NCBI RefSeq assembly: GCF_000993785.3
Contig: NZ_CP009922.3
Span: forward strand, 3,844,001 to 3,908,000
Direction: 5' to 3'
Length of the DNA: 64,000 nucleotides
Origin: Streptomyces xiamenensis
Lineage (GTDB): Bacteria > Actinomycetota > Actinomycetes > Streptomycetales > Streptomycetaceae
The notes beneath the pieces were generated by a model. The model was not told the DNA's origin, searched no databases, and was given only the letters and a program-made list of their open reading frames with translations. Positions 8,599-16,932 of the stretch are shown piece by piece. A program made the translations under genes and the position numbers. Within the stretch, counting starts at the first letter, position 1, and the number at the start of each line of letters is the position of its first letter.

Positions 8599-8933
8599 GA
8601 CGCCGCCTCCCCGGCCGTCAGCCCGACGTGGTCCCACAGCACGTCCCCGGTGGGCGCCCACTCCTCGTCCACATAGATGCAGTCCATGGGGCAGACCAGC
8701 ACACAGGCCGGGCAGCCCGAGCACAGCTCGGGGACGATGACCACATCGAGCCCGCGGTCGAAGATCGCGCCGAACTCCTCGGGGCAGTTGCGCAGGCACA
8801 GATCGCAGGTGATGCACTCCGACGCCTCGATACGACGCGGCGGCTTTCTCCAGTTGTCACCGCGCGCACGCCGGGCGATCCGCTCGTCGCGCCCGGCGTT
8901 CGGTACGGGGGAAGTCTCCTTGGGCAACGGCAT
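8595..8933 (-). CDS. 2x[4Fe-4S] ferredoxin
   Basis: A 112-residue bacterial-type ferredoxin with two cluster motifs: CITCDLCLRNCP and CSGCPACVLVCP, each Cys-x2-Cys-x2-Cys-x3-Cys-Pro. A basic N-terminal extension of about 35 residues precedes the first motif and an acidic tail follows the second. It should be a low-potential one-electron carrier in the cytosol. Its gene sits between the haem-oxygenase-fold gene and the 633-residue protein and overlaps the latter by 4 bases, so it most likely feeds electrons to one of these two. The ATG has GAGGTGAG upstream. Confidence 0.92.
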   Translation of the reverse strand: MPLPKETSPVPNAGRDERIARRARGDNWRKPPRRIEASECITCDLCLRNCPEEFGAIFDRGLDVVIVPELCSGCPACVLVCPMDCIYVDEEWAPTGDVLWDHVGLTAGEAAS

Positions 8934-9011
8934 GTCGTGCTCTCACCTCGGTTTCGGGGCGGGTCCCGGGCCCATGCCGCCTCGGGCCCGGGACGTACGG
9001 GGGTGGTCCGG

Positions 9012-9806
9012 TCAGCGCGCGCGTTCGAGGATCGTGCCGAGGATGCCGTCCCACAGCCGGGTGCGGGCCGCGAGCGCCGTGGTGACGGTCTCCTCGCACT
9101 CCGCCCACTTGCGGTCGTCGTCACCGCACAGATCGGCGAGCATCTGCATGGCCATCGGGGTGTGTTCCTCGCTGTCCACCTGGATGTGCCGGCGCAGATA
9201 GTCGACGAACGTGGACAGTTCGGCGTGCTCGGCCCCCAGCGCGGCGACCTGGTCGAACATGTCGGGGATCAGGTCCTCGCGGCTGAACGCGAAGGCCGCG
9301 GCCCGCTGGTGCACCGGGGCGTTCTCGATGAAGTCCCACGTGGTGGCCACGAACTCGGCCGCGGGGCCCGGCACGTCCGCCTCCTTCAGCGCGGCCAGCG
9401 GCGGCCGTCCGCCGCGCAGCAGCCCGATGAAGGTGTCGATCCGCGCGGTGTCGGCGCCCGCCTGCCGCATCCCGTCCAGATACAGCTCGAAGTGGCTGAT
9501 GAATCCGTTGCCCAGCTCGTCGCTCTCCTCCACCAGGACGATGTCGTTGATCAGCCGCCGGCTGCCGGTGGGGCCCTCCGGCAGCCACGGCACGTCCACA
9601 CAGGTCAGGTCGCGCTGCAGGGACTTCAGCAGCGACATGAAGTCCCACACCGCGTAGGCATGGTGCTCCATGAAGGTGACGACCGCGTCCTTGGTGTTGA
9701 GCTGGTGGTAGATCGGGTGTCCGATCACCTTGCGCCGGGCCGGCTCGATGGCCTGCTTGAGCCGTTCGATGCCGGGGTTCGTCTTGCCCCAGTCGTAGCG
9801 TGACAT
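9012..9806 (-). CDS. DUF3050 haem-oxygenase-fold protein (possible non-haem diiron oxidase)
   Basis: A 264-residue all-helical protein matching the DUF3050 family as I know it, in the haem-oxygenase-like fold that includes the HDO diiron oxidases and oxygenases. Possible metal ligands are EHH at residues 47-49, ESDE at 94-97, His105, His207 and DSEEH at 211-215; which of these bind metal is inference. A strong GAGGAG site lies 6 bases before the ATG. The gene lies 39 bases after the ligase gene and 78 before the ferredoxin gene in the minus-strand operon. HDO relatives carry out N-oxygenation and oxidative fragmentation, so this is a candidate for nitrogen oxidation or N-N chemistry in the cassette. 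Confidence 0.82.
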   Translation of the reverse strand: MSRYDWGKTNPGIERLKQAIEPARRKVIGHPIYHQLNTKDAVVTFMEHHAYAVWDFMSLLKSLQRDLTCVDVPWLPEGPTGSRRLINDIVLVEESDELGNGFISHFELYLDGMRQAGADTARIDTFIGLLRGGRPPLAALKEADVPGPAAEFVATTWDFIENAPVHQRAAAFAFSREDLIPDMFDQVAALGAEHAELSTFVDYLRRHIQVDSEEHTPMAMQMLADLCGDDDRKWAECEETVTTALAARTRLWDGILGTILERAR

Positions 9807-9845
9807 GGCGTTCTCCTCACTGTCGGGCCGTGGTGGCCGTGCGGG

Positions 9846-11354
9846 TCAGTAGGCGCCGAAGTACTCGCGGTGCTCCCAGTCGGTGACCCCGCCACCGGCG
9901 GGCCGCTCGGCCGCGCGCCAGGCGTCGTACCGGGCGAGTTCGCTTTCCTTCAGGCTCGTCAGACAGGTCTTCAGCGGTGCGCCGAGCAGCCGGGTGACGC
10001 GCTCGCTCGCGCGGAACGCGTCCAGTGCCTCGCGCAGGGACGCCGGCAGCTCCGGGTACCCGGGTCCGGTGGCCGAGCCTGCCCGGGGGCTCCCGGCGTT
10101 CAGGCCTTCCAGCCCCGCGCACAGCTGGGAGGCGATGGCCAGATAGGGGTTGGCGCACGGCTCCCCGATCCGGTTCTCGGCGTGCGTCGAGGCGTCCCCG
10201 CCGAGCACCCTGACCATGGCGCCGCGGTCCTCGAAGCGCCAGTCGGCGGTGGTGGGGGAGAGGGTGAACTCCGGTGCCAGCCGCCGGTATCCGTTGACGG
10301 TCGGCACCGACAGCAGACAGAACTCCCGTCCCCGCGCCAGCAGTCCCTCGACGTAGGCCACCCCGGCGGGCGACAGGGTGTCCTGCGCGCCGCCGGGGAA
10401 CACGTTGCCGCCCGTCTTGGTGCTGGTCACGGACTGGTGCAGATGCCAGCCGCTGGAGTCCGCGCCGTCCAGCCGGGGCAGTGTCATGAACGACGCGTGA
10501 TGTCCCACGCTCCGGCAGAACCGCTTGACCTGGGTACGGAACAGCAGCATGGCGTCCGCCGCGTCCTGGGCCAGCATCGGCCCGAAGGTGGTCTCCAGCT
10601 GTCCCGGCCCCGACTCGTGCTCGATGGTGCGCAGCGGCAGGCCCAGCCCGCTCAGCAGGGCGGCCAGCGGGTCGGCGACATGGGCCACCGAGTCGTAGTA
10701 CGCGTCCAGGTTGAACTGGTAGCCGGGGTTCATGGCCGCGACGGCCGGGGCGTCGCCCTGGAGCCCGAAGCCGTTGCCCGCGTTGCCGGGCGGCCCCTCC
10801 AGCAGGCGGGTCAGGTACCACTCGATCTCCAGCCCGATGACCGGCGCCAGGTCCTGCCGGGCGTACTCGGCCAGGACCCGGCGCAGCACGCCGCGGGTGG
10901 ACAGCGGGTGCGGCGAGCCGTCGCGCAGGTACTCGTCCCCGAGTACCCAGGCGGTCCGCGGCCCGGGTCCTGGCAGCACCTGGAAGGTGCACGGGTCGGG
11001 CACGAGCACGAAGTCGCCCGCGCCGCGCAGTTCGTCCACGCCCACCCCGGAGTCCGTGCGGAAGTCCACGGCGACCGCGTGCCCGGTGTCGAAGAGGAAG
11101 GGACCGGCGCTGAAGTCCATGCCGTTGCGCAGCACCGTGCGGAACACCTCGGCGGGCACCGTCTTCGAGCGGGCCAGCCCGTGCGGGTCGCAGAAGACGA
11201 CCCGCACCAGCTCGACCTCCGCGAGCGCCACCGCGATCCGCTCCGCGGCGGCCGCCTGCCGCTCGTCCCACAGGCCGAACTCGGCCACGAACGAGGGGCG
11301 TCCGACGCCGCTGTCCTCGCCTGGCAGGGACCATGGCCTCGATATCACGATCAT
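9846..11354 (-). CDS. Glutamine-synthetase-like ligase (candidate glutamyl-hydrazine synthetase)
   Basis: A 502-residue member of the glutamine synthetase superfamily. The N-terminal beta-grasp domain is about residues 20-125. The catalytic domain carries GLEIEWYL (metal Glu176/Glu178), IEHESGPGQLETTFGP, HHASFMTLPR, SGWHLHQS and the Arg-rich NRIGEPCANPYLA segment. Housekeeping GlnA is shorter and has the adenylylation loop, which I do not see. In kinamycin and fosfazinomycin biosynthesis a homologous ligase uses ATP to attach glutamate through its carboxylate to (acetyl)hydrazine. The ATG overlaps the amidase stop (ATGA), so ligase and amidase are coupled, as expected if the second enzyme trims the product of the first. 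Confidence 0.88.
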   Translation of the reverse strand: MIVISRPWSLPGEDSGVGRPSFVAEFGLWDERQAAAAERIAVALAEVELVRVVFCDPHGLARSKTVPAEVFRTVLRNGMDFSAGPFLFDTGHAVAVDFRTDSGVGVDELRGAGDFVLVPDPCTFQVLPGPGPRTAWVLGDEYLRDGSPHPLSTRGVLRRVLAEYARQDLAPVIGLEIEWYLTRLLEGPPGNAGNGFGLQGDAPAVAAMNPGYQFNLDAYYDSVAHVADPLAALLSGLGLPLRTIEHESGPGQLETTFGPMLAQDAADAMLLFRTQVKRFCRSVGHHASFMTLPRLDGADSSGWHLHQSVTSTKTGGNVFPGGAQDTLSPAGVAYVEGLLARGREFCLLSVPTVNGYRRLAPEFTLSPTTADWRFEDRGAMVRVLGGDASTHAENRIGEPCANPYLAIASQLCAGLEGLNAGSPRAGSATGPGYPELPASLREALDAFRASERVTRLLGAPLKTCLTSLKESELARYDAWRAAERPAGGGVTDWEHREYFGAY

Positions 11355-12763
11355 TCCCCTTTCGGTCGCGGGCCGGGCGGCACCATCGCCAGGCCGAGTT
11401 CCGCCTCGATCCGGCCGGCGGTCGAGAGCACCAGGTCGTCCTCGCCGACCCGGCCGACGAGTTGCAGCCCGACGGGCAGCCCGCGCGCAGTGTGGCCGAC
11501 GGGCAGGGACAGGGCGGGCTGGCCGGTGAGGTTGAACGGGTAGGTGGCGGGCGTCCACGCGAGCCACAGCAGGTCCTCCGGCTCGGCGGCCCAGGGCGGG
11601 GCGATGGCGTGGGCGGAGAACGGCTCGGCGGGCACCGTCGCCATGGCCAGCAGGTCGTAGTCCTCCATCAGCCCGGCCAACCGGGCCCGCAGCGCTATCC
11701 GGGCCTCCTCGGCGCGGATCACCGCGGCGCCGCTGAGGGTCCGCCCGTACCGCACGAGCGCCAGCCGTCCCGGGTCGCACCGGTCCTCGTCCCCCGGGGC
11801 GGTACCGGCGGCCTCGGCGGCGGCCAGGATGTCCACCAGCGCCGCGTACGGGTCGGCGAAAGGCAGGTCCAGGCGTTCGATCCGGTGACCCTGGGCGGAC
11901 AGCGCCGGCAGGGCGTCCTCGGTGACCCGGCGCACCGCCCCGTCTGTGTAAGGGAATTCGATCCAGCCGATGCGCAGCGGCCCGCTCCCGGCGGGCCGGG
12001 CGGGCGGCACGGCCGCCGAGTCGGGGTCGCGGGGGTCGGGGCCCGCCATCACCGCGGTCAGCACGGCGGCGTCGGCGACGCTGCGGGCCAATGGCCCCAG
12101 GTGGGCCAGCCGGTCCCCGCCCGGCGGCAGATAGGGGACGCGGCCGAAGGTCGGTTTGAAGCCGACCACGCCGCAGAACGAGGCGGGGATCCGGATCGAG
12201 CCCGCACCGTCGGTGCCCAGGGCGGCGGTGCACAGCCCGGCGGCCACCGCGGCGGCGGAGCCCCCGCTGGAGCCCCCGGCGGTCAGGTCCGGCGCCCAGG
12301 GGTTACGGGTGGGCGGCGCCACCCGGCTGACCGTGCTGGCGCTCCACCCGTACTCGGAGGTGCGGGTCTTCCCCACCACGATCGCGCCGGCCGCGCGCAG
12401 CCGGGCCACGGCCGGCGGGTCGGTGTCGGGACGGCGGTTGGGCAGCAGCGAGCCGCGGGTGGTGGGCAGATGCCGGGTCTGGACGAGGTCCTTCACCGCG
12501 ACCGTGACCCCGAGCAGCGGGCGGTCGCGGAACGCTGCCTCGCCGAGGCGGGCGAGCAGCCGGTCGGCGTCCTCGGCCTCGGCGAGCGCGCGGTCGCCGG
12601 CCACCGCCACGAACGCCCCGAGGGCGGGCTCGGCGGCACGGATGGCGGCCAGCGCGGACCTGACCTGCCCGGCGACCGTGGTGCGGTCCCGCAGCAGTGC
12701 GTTCCTGGTGTCGCGAATACCGGGCCGCTCGGGCCGGGTTGTCGCGGTGCTGGTGAGTGACAC
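11351..12763 (-). CDS. Amidase signature family hydrolase (candidate N-acetyl-glutamylhydrazine deacetylase)
   Basis: A 470-residue amidase signature enzyme with the complete Ser-cisSer-Lys triad region: Lys91 in VAVKD, the GGSSGG stretch at 163-168 and nucleophile Ser189 in GAGSIRIP. In the glutamyl-hydrazine pathways the amidase is thought to remove the acetyl group from N-acetyl-N'-glutamylhydrazine, which fits its coupling with the ligase gene. The GTG at 12763 was chosen because the fold begins soon after and an upstream ATG at 12880 would add 39 low-complexity residues inside the promoter region; the ribosome site is weak, so the start is uncertain. First gene of the minus-strand cassette operon. 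Confidence 0.87.
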   Translation of the reverse strand: MSLTSTATTRPERPGIRDTRNALLRDRTTVAGQVRSALAAIRAAEPALGAFVAVAGDRALAEAEDADRLLARLGEAAFRDRPLLGVTVAVKDLVQTRHLPTTRGSLLPNRRPDTDPPAVARLRAAGAIVVGKTRTSEYGWSASTVSRVAPPTRNPWAPDLTAGGSSGGSAAAVAAGLCTAALGTDGAGSIRIPASFCGVVGFKPTFGRVPYLPPGGDRLAHLGPLARSVADAAVLTAVMAGPDPRDPDSAAVPPARPAGSGPLRIGWIEFPYTDGAVRRVTEDALPALSAQGHRIERLDLPFADPYAALVDILAAAEAAGTAPGDEDRCDPGRLALVRYGRTLSGAAVIRAEEARIALRARLAGLMEDYDLLAMATVPAEPFSAHAIAPPWAAEPEDLLWLAWTPATYPFNLTGQPALSLPVGHTARGLPVGLQLVGRVGEDDLVLSTAGRIEAELGLAMVPPGPRPKGE

Positions 12764-13014
12764 GGCACTACTACAGGGCCTGGAAGGAATACCGGGCAAC
12801 CAGTGTTCTCCCCGGGGCGGATTCCCGGACCGCAATCGCGGAGAAAAACGCTGCGGCGGGGCCGGAATCCCCCCGTTCAACTGCGGAAAATCGACGGTTG
12901 AACAAGAGCAACCACGGAGAAAAAACGGCCCCTTCCCGCCCCGGACCTGCGACTCCCGCAGTGCGCCCCGCTATTCTGCGGCCGGCAACAATTGCCTGCG
13001 GAAGGAGTACGGTG
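12764..13014. promoter_or_regulatory. Divergent promoter region of the hydrazine cassette with an inverted repeat
   Basis: This 251-base gap separates the amidase operon (minus) from the lyase-GNAT operon (plus) and is clearly richer in A+T than its flanks. It holds a 7-base inverted repeat, GTTCAAC at 12875-12881 and GTTGAAC at 12897-12903, with dyad centres 22 bases apart. That layout could bind a dimeric pathway regulator acting on both directions. A strong GAAGGAG ribosome site at 13001-13007 precedes the lyase ATG. No regulator gene lies in the visible cluster. Promoter elements themselves could not be assigned securely. Confidence 0.5.
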
Positions 13015-14301
13015 ATGATATCCCGCTATGCGCTTCCCGAAATGGCGGAGCTGTGGACGGACCAGGCCCGCTATGCCACGTGGACGAGGGTGGAGGTCCT
13101 GGTCTCCCGGGCCCAGGCGCGGCTCGGCACGGTCCCCGCGAGTGCGCTGGCGGACATCGAGCGGGCCCGGGTGCCGGCCGCCGCCCGGGTCGCTGAGCTG
13201 GAGCGCGCCCGCGACCACGAGATCCTGTCCTTCCTCGCGGCGTACTGCGAGGACATCCCCGACGACTCGGCCCGCTGGGTCCACCTGGGCATGACCAGCT
13301 ACGACCTGGTGGACACCGCCTTCGGCCACACCTTGGGACGCGCCTGCGACGTGCTGCACACGGCCGTGACCCGGCTGCGCGCCGCCCTGGTGGACCAGGC
13401 CGTCGCGCACTGGGACACCCCCTGCGTCGGCCGCACCCACGGGATGCACGCGGAGCCCACCACCTTCGGCCACAAGCTCGCCGGGTTCGCCTTCGCCATC
13501 GACCGCTGCGCCCGCCGGCTGACGGACGCGCGCGCCGCGGTGGCGGTGGGCACCATCTCCGGATCGGTGGGCACGTACGGGCTGATCGACCCGTACGTGG
13601 AGCGGTATGTGTGCGGCGAACTGGGCCTGGGGGTGGAGGAGATGCCCTCCCAGGTGGTGGCGCGCGACCGGCACGCCCAGCTGCTGCAGGCGGTGGCCGT
13701 ACTCGGTGCCTGCGTGGAGCAGCTCGCGGTGGAGACGCGGTTGCTCTCCCGCACCGAGGTGCGTGAGGTGGAGGAGCCGCGGACCTCCGCCTACCAGGGC
13801 TCCAGCGCCATGCCGCACAAGCGCAACCCGACCACCGGCGAGCGGCTGACCGGGCTCGCCCGGCTGCTGCGCGGCTACGCCGGGATGGCGCTGGAGAACG
13901 TGGCGCTGTGGCACGAGCGCGACCTGTCCCACTCGTCCGTCGAGCGGGTCGCGGTGCCGGACGCGATGACCGTCGCGCACTACCAGGCCACCGCCGCGGC
14001 CGACCTGGTGACGGGGCTTCAGGTCGACAAGGAGCGGATGCGCGCCGCGATCGACCACACCGGCGGTCTGGTGTACAGCTCGGCGGTGCTCGCCGACCTG
14101 CTGGAGGGCGGCACCGAACGCGAACGGGCCTACCGGGCGATCCAGTCCGCCGCCGACACCGTGGCGTCCGGCGACGGGGATCTCGCCACCGCCCTCGCCT
14201 CCGGGGGAATTGACATCGGTCCGCTGGAGCCGGAGCGTTTTCTCGGCCATCACGACGTGCTCTTCAAGCGATTGGAAACCCTGCGTGGACATCAAGCGTG
14301 A
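13015..14301 (+). CDS. Adenylosuccinate-lyase-like fumarase/aspartase superfamily enzyme (candidate hydrazinosuccinate lyase)
   Basis: A 428-residue member of the fumarase/aspartase superfamily closest in look to adenylosuccinate lyase: [15 protein letters not shown] carries the TH catalytic region, and the signature loop [11 protein letters not shown] begins at residue 262. It lacks purine operon neighbours. In fosfazinomycin and kinamycin pathways such a lyase eliminates fumarate from (N-acetyl)hydrazinosuccinate to release (acetyl)hydrazine; a related lyase in cremeomycin-type pathways releases nitrite from nitrosuccinate, which is the main alternative. ATG 13015 is 7 bases after GAAGGAG. 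The 3' end overlaps the GNAT gene by 17 bases. A housekeeping PurB is less likely given the context. Confidence 0.87.
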   Translation: MISRYALPEMAELWTDQARYATWTRVEVLVSRAQARLGTVPASALADIERARVPAAARVAELERARDHEILSFLAAYCEDIPDDSARWVHLGMTSYDLVDTAFGHTLGRACDVLHTAVTRLRAALVDQAVAHWDTPCVGRTHGMHAEPTTFGHKLAGFAFAIDRCARRLTDARAAVAVGTISGSVGTYGLIDPYVERYVCGELGLGVEEMPSQVVARDRHAQLLQAVAVLGACVEQLAVETRLLSRTEVREVEEPRTSAYQGSSAMPHKRNPTTGERLTGLARLLRGYAGMALENVALWHERDLSHSSVERVAVPDAMTVAHYQATAAADLVTGLQVDKERMRAAIDHTGGLVYSSAVLADLLEGGTERERAYRAIQSAADTVASGDGDLATALASGGIDIGPLEPERFLGHHDVLFKRLETLRGHQA

Positions 14302-14680
14302 GGAAGGCGCCGCCCTGGACCTGGCGGAGGTGCTGGAGGTGTACCGGTCCTCCGGGCTCGGCGAACGCCGGCCGGTCGCCGACACCGAGCGGATGGCGGA
14401 CATGGTCCGCAACGCCAATCTGGTGGTCACCTGCCGGATCGACGGCGCACTGGTGGGCATCGCGCGCAGTGTCTCGGACTTCTCCTACGTGACCTATCTG
14501 TCCGACATCGCGGTGAGCGCCGCGCACCAGCGCTCGGGCATCGGCCGGGCACTGATCGAGGCGACCCGCGAGGAGGCGCCGACGGCCAAGATCGTGCTGC
14601 TCTCGGCGCCCGCCGCCACCGGCTACTACCCGCACATCGGCTTCACCCGGCACGACTCGGCCTGGCTGCTGAACCCGTAG
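14285..14680 (+). CDS. GNAT-family N-acetyltransferase (candidate hydrazine acetyltransferase)
   Basis: A 131-residue GNAT with the acetyl-CoA pyrophosphate loop QRSGIGRALIE following the SDIAVSAAHQ strand, and a C-terminal ATGYYPHIGFTRHDSAW motif typical of small GNATs. The GTG at 14285 is inside the lyase 3' end, giving a 17-base overlap. In the fosfazinomycin/kinamycin route a GNAT acetylates hydrazine or hydrazinosuccinate to give the acetylhydrazine synthon, and its gene neighbours the lyase as here. It is the last cassette gene; core chromosomal genes begin 28 bases downstream, so this marks the right edge of the cluster. Confidence 0.88.
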   Translation: MDIKREEGAALDLAEVLEVYRSSGLGERRPVADTERMADMVRNANLVVTCRIDGALVGIARSVSDFSYVTYLSDIAVSAAHQRSGIGRALIEATREEAPTAKIVLLSAPAATGYYPHIGFTRHDSAWLLNP

Positions 14681-14707
14681 CGGCCACGCCCGTGCGACGA
14701 TGCCGCT

Positions 14708-16775
14708 ATGAACCGACTGGCAGATTCCCAGTCGCCCTACCTCCTCCAGCACGCCTCCAATCCGGTGGATTGGTGGCCATGGGGAGAGGAGGCGATGACG
14801 GAAGCCGAGCGGCGGGACGTGCCCATTCTCTTGAGTGTGGGCTATGCGTCCTGCCACTTAGCTTCTCCTAGTTCACTGGTGCCATGTGATGGCGCGCGAG
14901 AGTTTCGAGGATCAGGAGACCGCCGACTATCTCAATGAGCATTTCGTCGCCGTGAAGGTCGACCGCGAGGAACGCCCGGACGTGGACTCCGTCTACATGG
15001 ACGCGGTGCAGGCCGCGACCGGGCAGGGCGGCTGGCCGATGACGGTGTTCATGACGGCGGCCGGGGAGCCGTTCTACTTCGGCACCTACTTCCCGCCGCA
15101 GCCGCGCGAGGGCCTGCCGTCGTTCCGTCAGTTGCTGGCCGGAGTGCACACGGCGTGGAGCGAGCGGCGCGGCGAGGTCACCGAAGTGGCCGCCCGGATC
15201 GGGCGGGAGCTGGCGGGGCGGGAGCTGGAGTACAGCGCCCCGCGCGCACCGGGGGAGGCCGAGCTGGCGATGGCGCTGGGCGGCGTGCGCGGGGACTTCG
15301 ACGCCGAACGGGGCGGCTTCGGCGGTGCGCCGAAGTTCCCGCCGTCGATGGTGCTGGAGTTCCTGCTGCGCCACCACGCGCGTACGGGGGCGCCCGAGGC
15401 GCTGGAGATGGTGGAGCGCACCGCCCAGGCCATGGCGCTGGGCGGACTGTACGACCAACTGGGCGGCGGCTTCTCCCGGTACGCGGTGGACAACGCGTGG
15501 GCCGTACCGCACTTCGAGAAGATGCTGTACGACAACGCGCTGCTGGCCCGGGTGTACACGCACTGGTGGCGGGCCACCGCGTCCCCGCTGGCGCGCCGGA
15601 TCGCGCTGGAGACGGCGGAGTTCATGGTGCGCGAGCTGCGTACCGCGCAGGGCGGTTTCGCCTCCGGCCTGGACGCGGACAGCGACGACGAGCACGGGCG
15701 GCACCGCGAGGGAGCGTTCTACGTCTGGACCCCGGACCAGGTGCGGGCGGCGCTGGGAGAAGAGGACGGCGACCGCGCGGCCCGGCTGTACGGGGTGACG
15801 CCGGCCGGGAACTTCGAGGAGGGCGCCTCCGTCCTGCGGCTGCTGCCGGGCACCGACCACGATCCGGCGCTGCGGGCCGCCCTGCTGGCGGCGCGCGGTG
15901 AGCGCGCCCGCCCCGGGCGGGACGAGAAGGTGGTCGCGGCCTGGTGCGGTCTGGCGATCGCGGCGCTCGCGGAGACCGGGGCGTGCTTCGACCGGCCGGA
16001 CCTGGTGGACGCGGCACGGGATGCCGCGCTGCTGCTGACGGACGTGCACACCCGGCGGGACGCGGACGGTGACGGCGTACGGCTATCCCGCACCTCGCGG
16101 GACGGCACGGCCGGGCCGAGCGCAGGGGTGCTGGAGGACTACGCGGATGTGGCGGAGGGCTATCTCGCGCTGTACGCGGTGACCGGCGAGACCCGCTGGC
16201 TGACCGGCGCCGGGGAGCTGCTGGAGACGGTGCTGGCGCACTTCGCGACCCCCGACGGGGCGCTGTACGACACGGCGGACGACGCGGAGCGCCTGATCCG
16301 CCGGCCGCAGGACCCCAGCGACGGGGCCAGCCCGGCCGGCTGGACGGCGGCGGCCGGAGCGCTGCTGTCGTACGCCGCGTACACCGGCTCGGGGCTGCAC
16401 CGGGAGGCGGCGCGGCGGGCGCTGGGCATCGTGACGGCGCTGGGGGAGCGCGCCCCGCGCTTCATCGGCTGGGGCCTGGCGGTGGCGGAGGCGGCGCTCG
16501 ACGGCCCGCGCGAGGTGGCGGTGGCGGGTCCGCCCGGGGACCCGGCGACGCAGGAACTGCACCGTACGGCACTGCGCTCGACCGCGCCGGGTGCGGTGGT
16601 CTCGATGGGCGCCCCCGACACGCCGGACGCGCCGCTGCTGAGCGACCGCGCGCTGCGGGACGGCCTGCCCACGGCGTACGTGTGCCGCGACTTCGTCTGC
16701 GCCCTGCCGACGACGGATCCGGTCGAACTGGCCCACCAACTGCGCACCGGCCGCGCGGAGGACGCCACGGGGTGA
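14708..16775 (+). pseudogene. DUF255/thioredoxin-fold YyaL-like gene, frame broken by a 19-bp insertion
   Basis: The encoded protein is the DUF255 (spermatogenesis-associated protein 20/YyaL) type: an N-terminal thioredoxin-fold domain ([21 protein letters not shown]) followed by a six-hairpin glycosidase-like domain. The frame opened at ATG 14708 reads correctly to SCH at 14857, then leaves frame and stops at 14938. Deleting bases 14858-14876 restores an exact [16 protein letters not shown] junction and a 682-residue protein of normal family length. The insertion therefore splits the CHWC redox motif. The rest from 14886 stays open to 16775 with no other damage, so the event is recent, or a sequencing artefact. 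A GTG at 14886 might start a 629-residue protein lacking the redox site. Confidence 0.85.
14858..14876. other. 19-bp AT-richer insertion in the CHWC motif
   Basis: The 19 bases TTAGCTTCTCCTAGTTCAC sit exactly between the His and Trp codons of the CHWC motif. They are about 42% GC in a gene of about 70% GC. The last three bases repeat the CAC just before the insertion, so the event could equally be a 16-base insert flanked by a 3-base CAC duplication. It has no significant self-complementarity and no resemblance to the surrounding gene. This could be a footprint left by an excised mobile element or a short capture. Confidence 0.8.
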
Positions 16776-16778
16776 CGT

Positions 16779-16797
16779 GCGGGCCGCGGCGGCCCGC
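16779..16797. terminator. Hairpin between convergent DUF255 gene and trhA
   Basis: An 8-base perfect stem, GCGGGCCG at 16779-16786 and CGGCCCGC at 16790-16797, with a 3-base loop, directly after the DUF255 stop and upstream of the convergent trhA stop. No T-run. The remaining 135 bases of this gap hold nothing I can identify. Confidence 0.5.
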
Positions 16798-16932
16798 CCG
16801 CCCGCTCCGCCCGGTACCTGACGGCCTCGGTCAGGCCGCCGACGAGGGAGCCGGCGAAGAACCGCGGTTCCGGGCCGTCGGCGGCGTGGCCGGTACGGGC
16901 GGAGGGGCTCTCACAAGGAAGCTGCTGCCACG

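Noticed and set aside
9846-11354. Housekeeping glutamine synthetase
   Set aside because: The length, lack of an adenylylation loop and coupling to an amidase fit a specialised GS-like ligase.
9870-11543. Plus-strand 557-codon frame across the ligase gene
   Set aside because: The opposite strand encodes a clear glutamine-synthetase-like protein; this frame is its antisense shadow.
13015-14301. Housekeeping purB (adenylosuccinate lyase)
   Set aside because: No purine genes nearby, immediate coupling to a GNAT and divergence from a ligase-amidase operon point to the hydrazine role instead.
14858-14876. Insertion sequence or attachment site core at the DUF255 gene
   Set aside because: Nineteen bases are too short for an element and no second copy or integrase was seen; kept only as a scar-like insertion.
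14886-16775. Independent 629-residue gene starting at GTG 14886
   Set aside because: It begins in the middle of the CHWC motif and the missing N-terminus is found intact just upstream in another frame, so a broken gene is the simpler reading.
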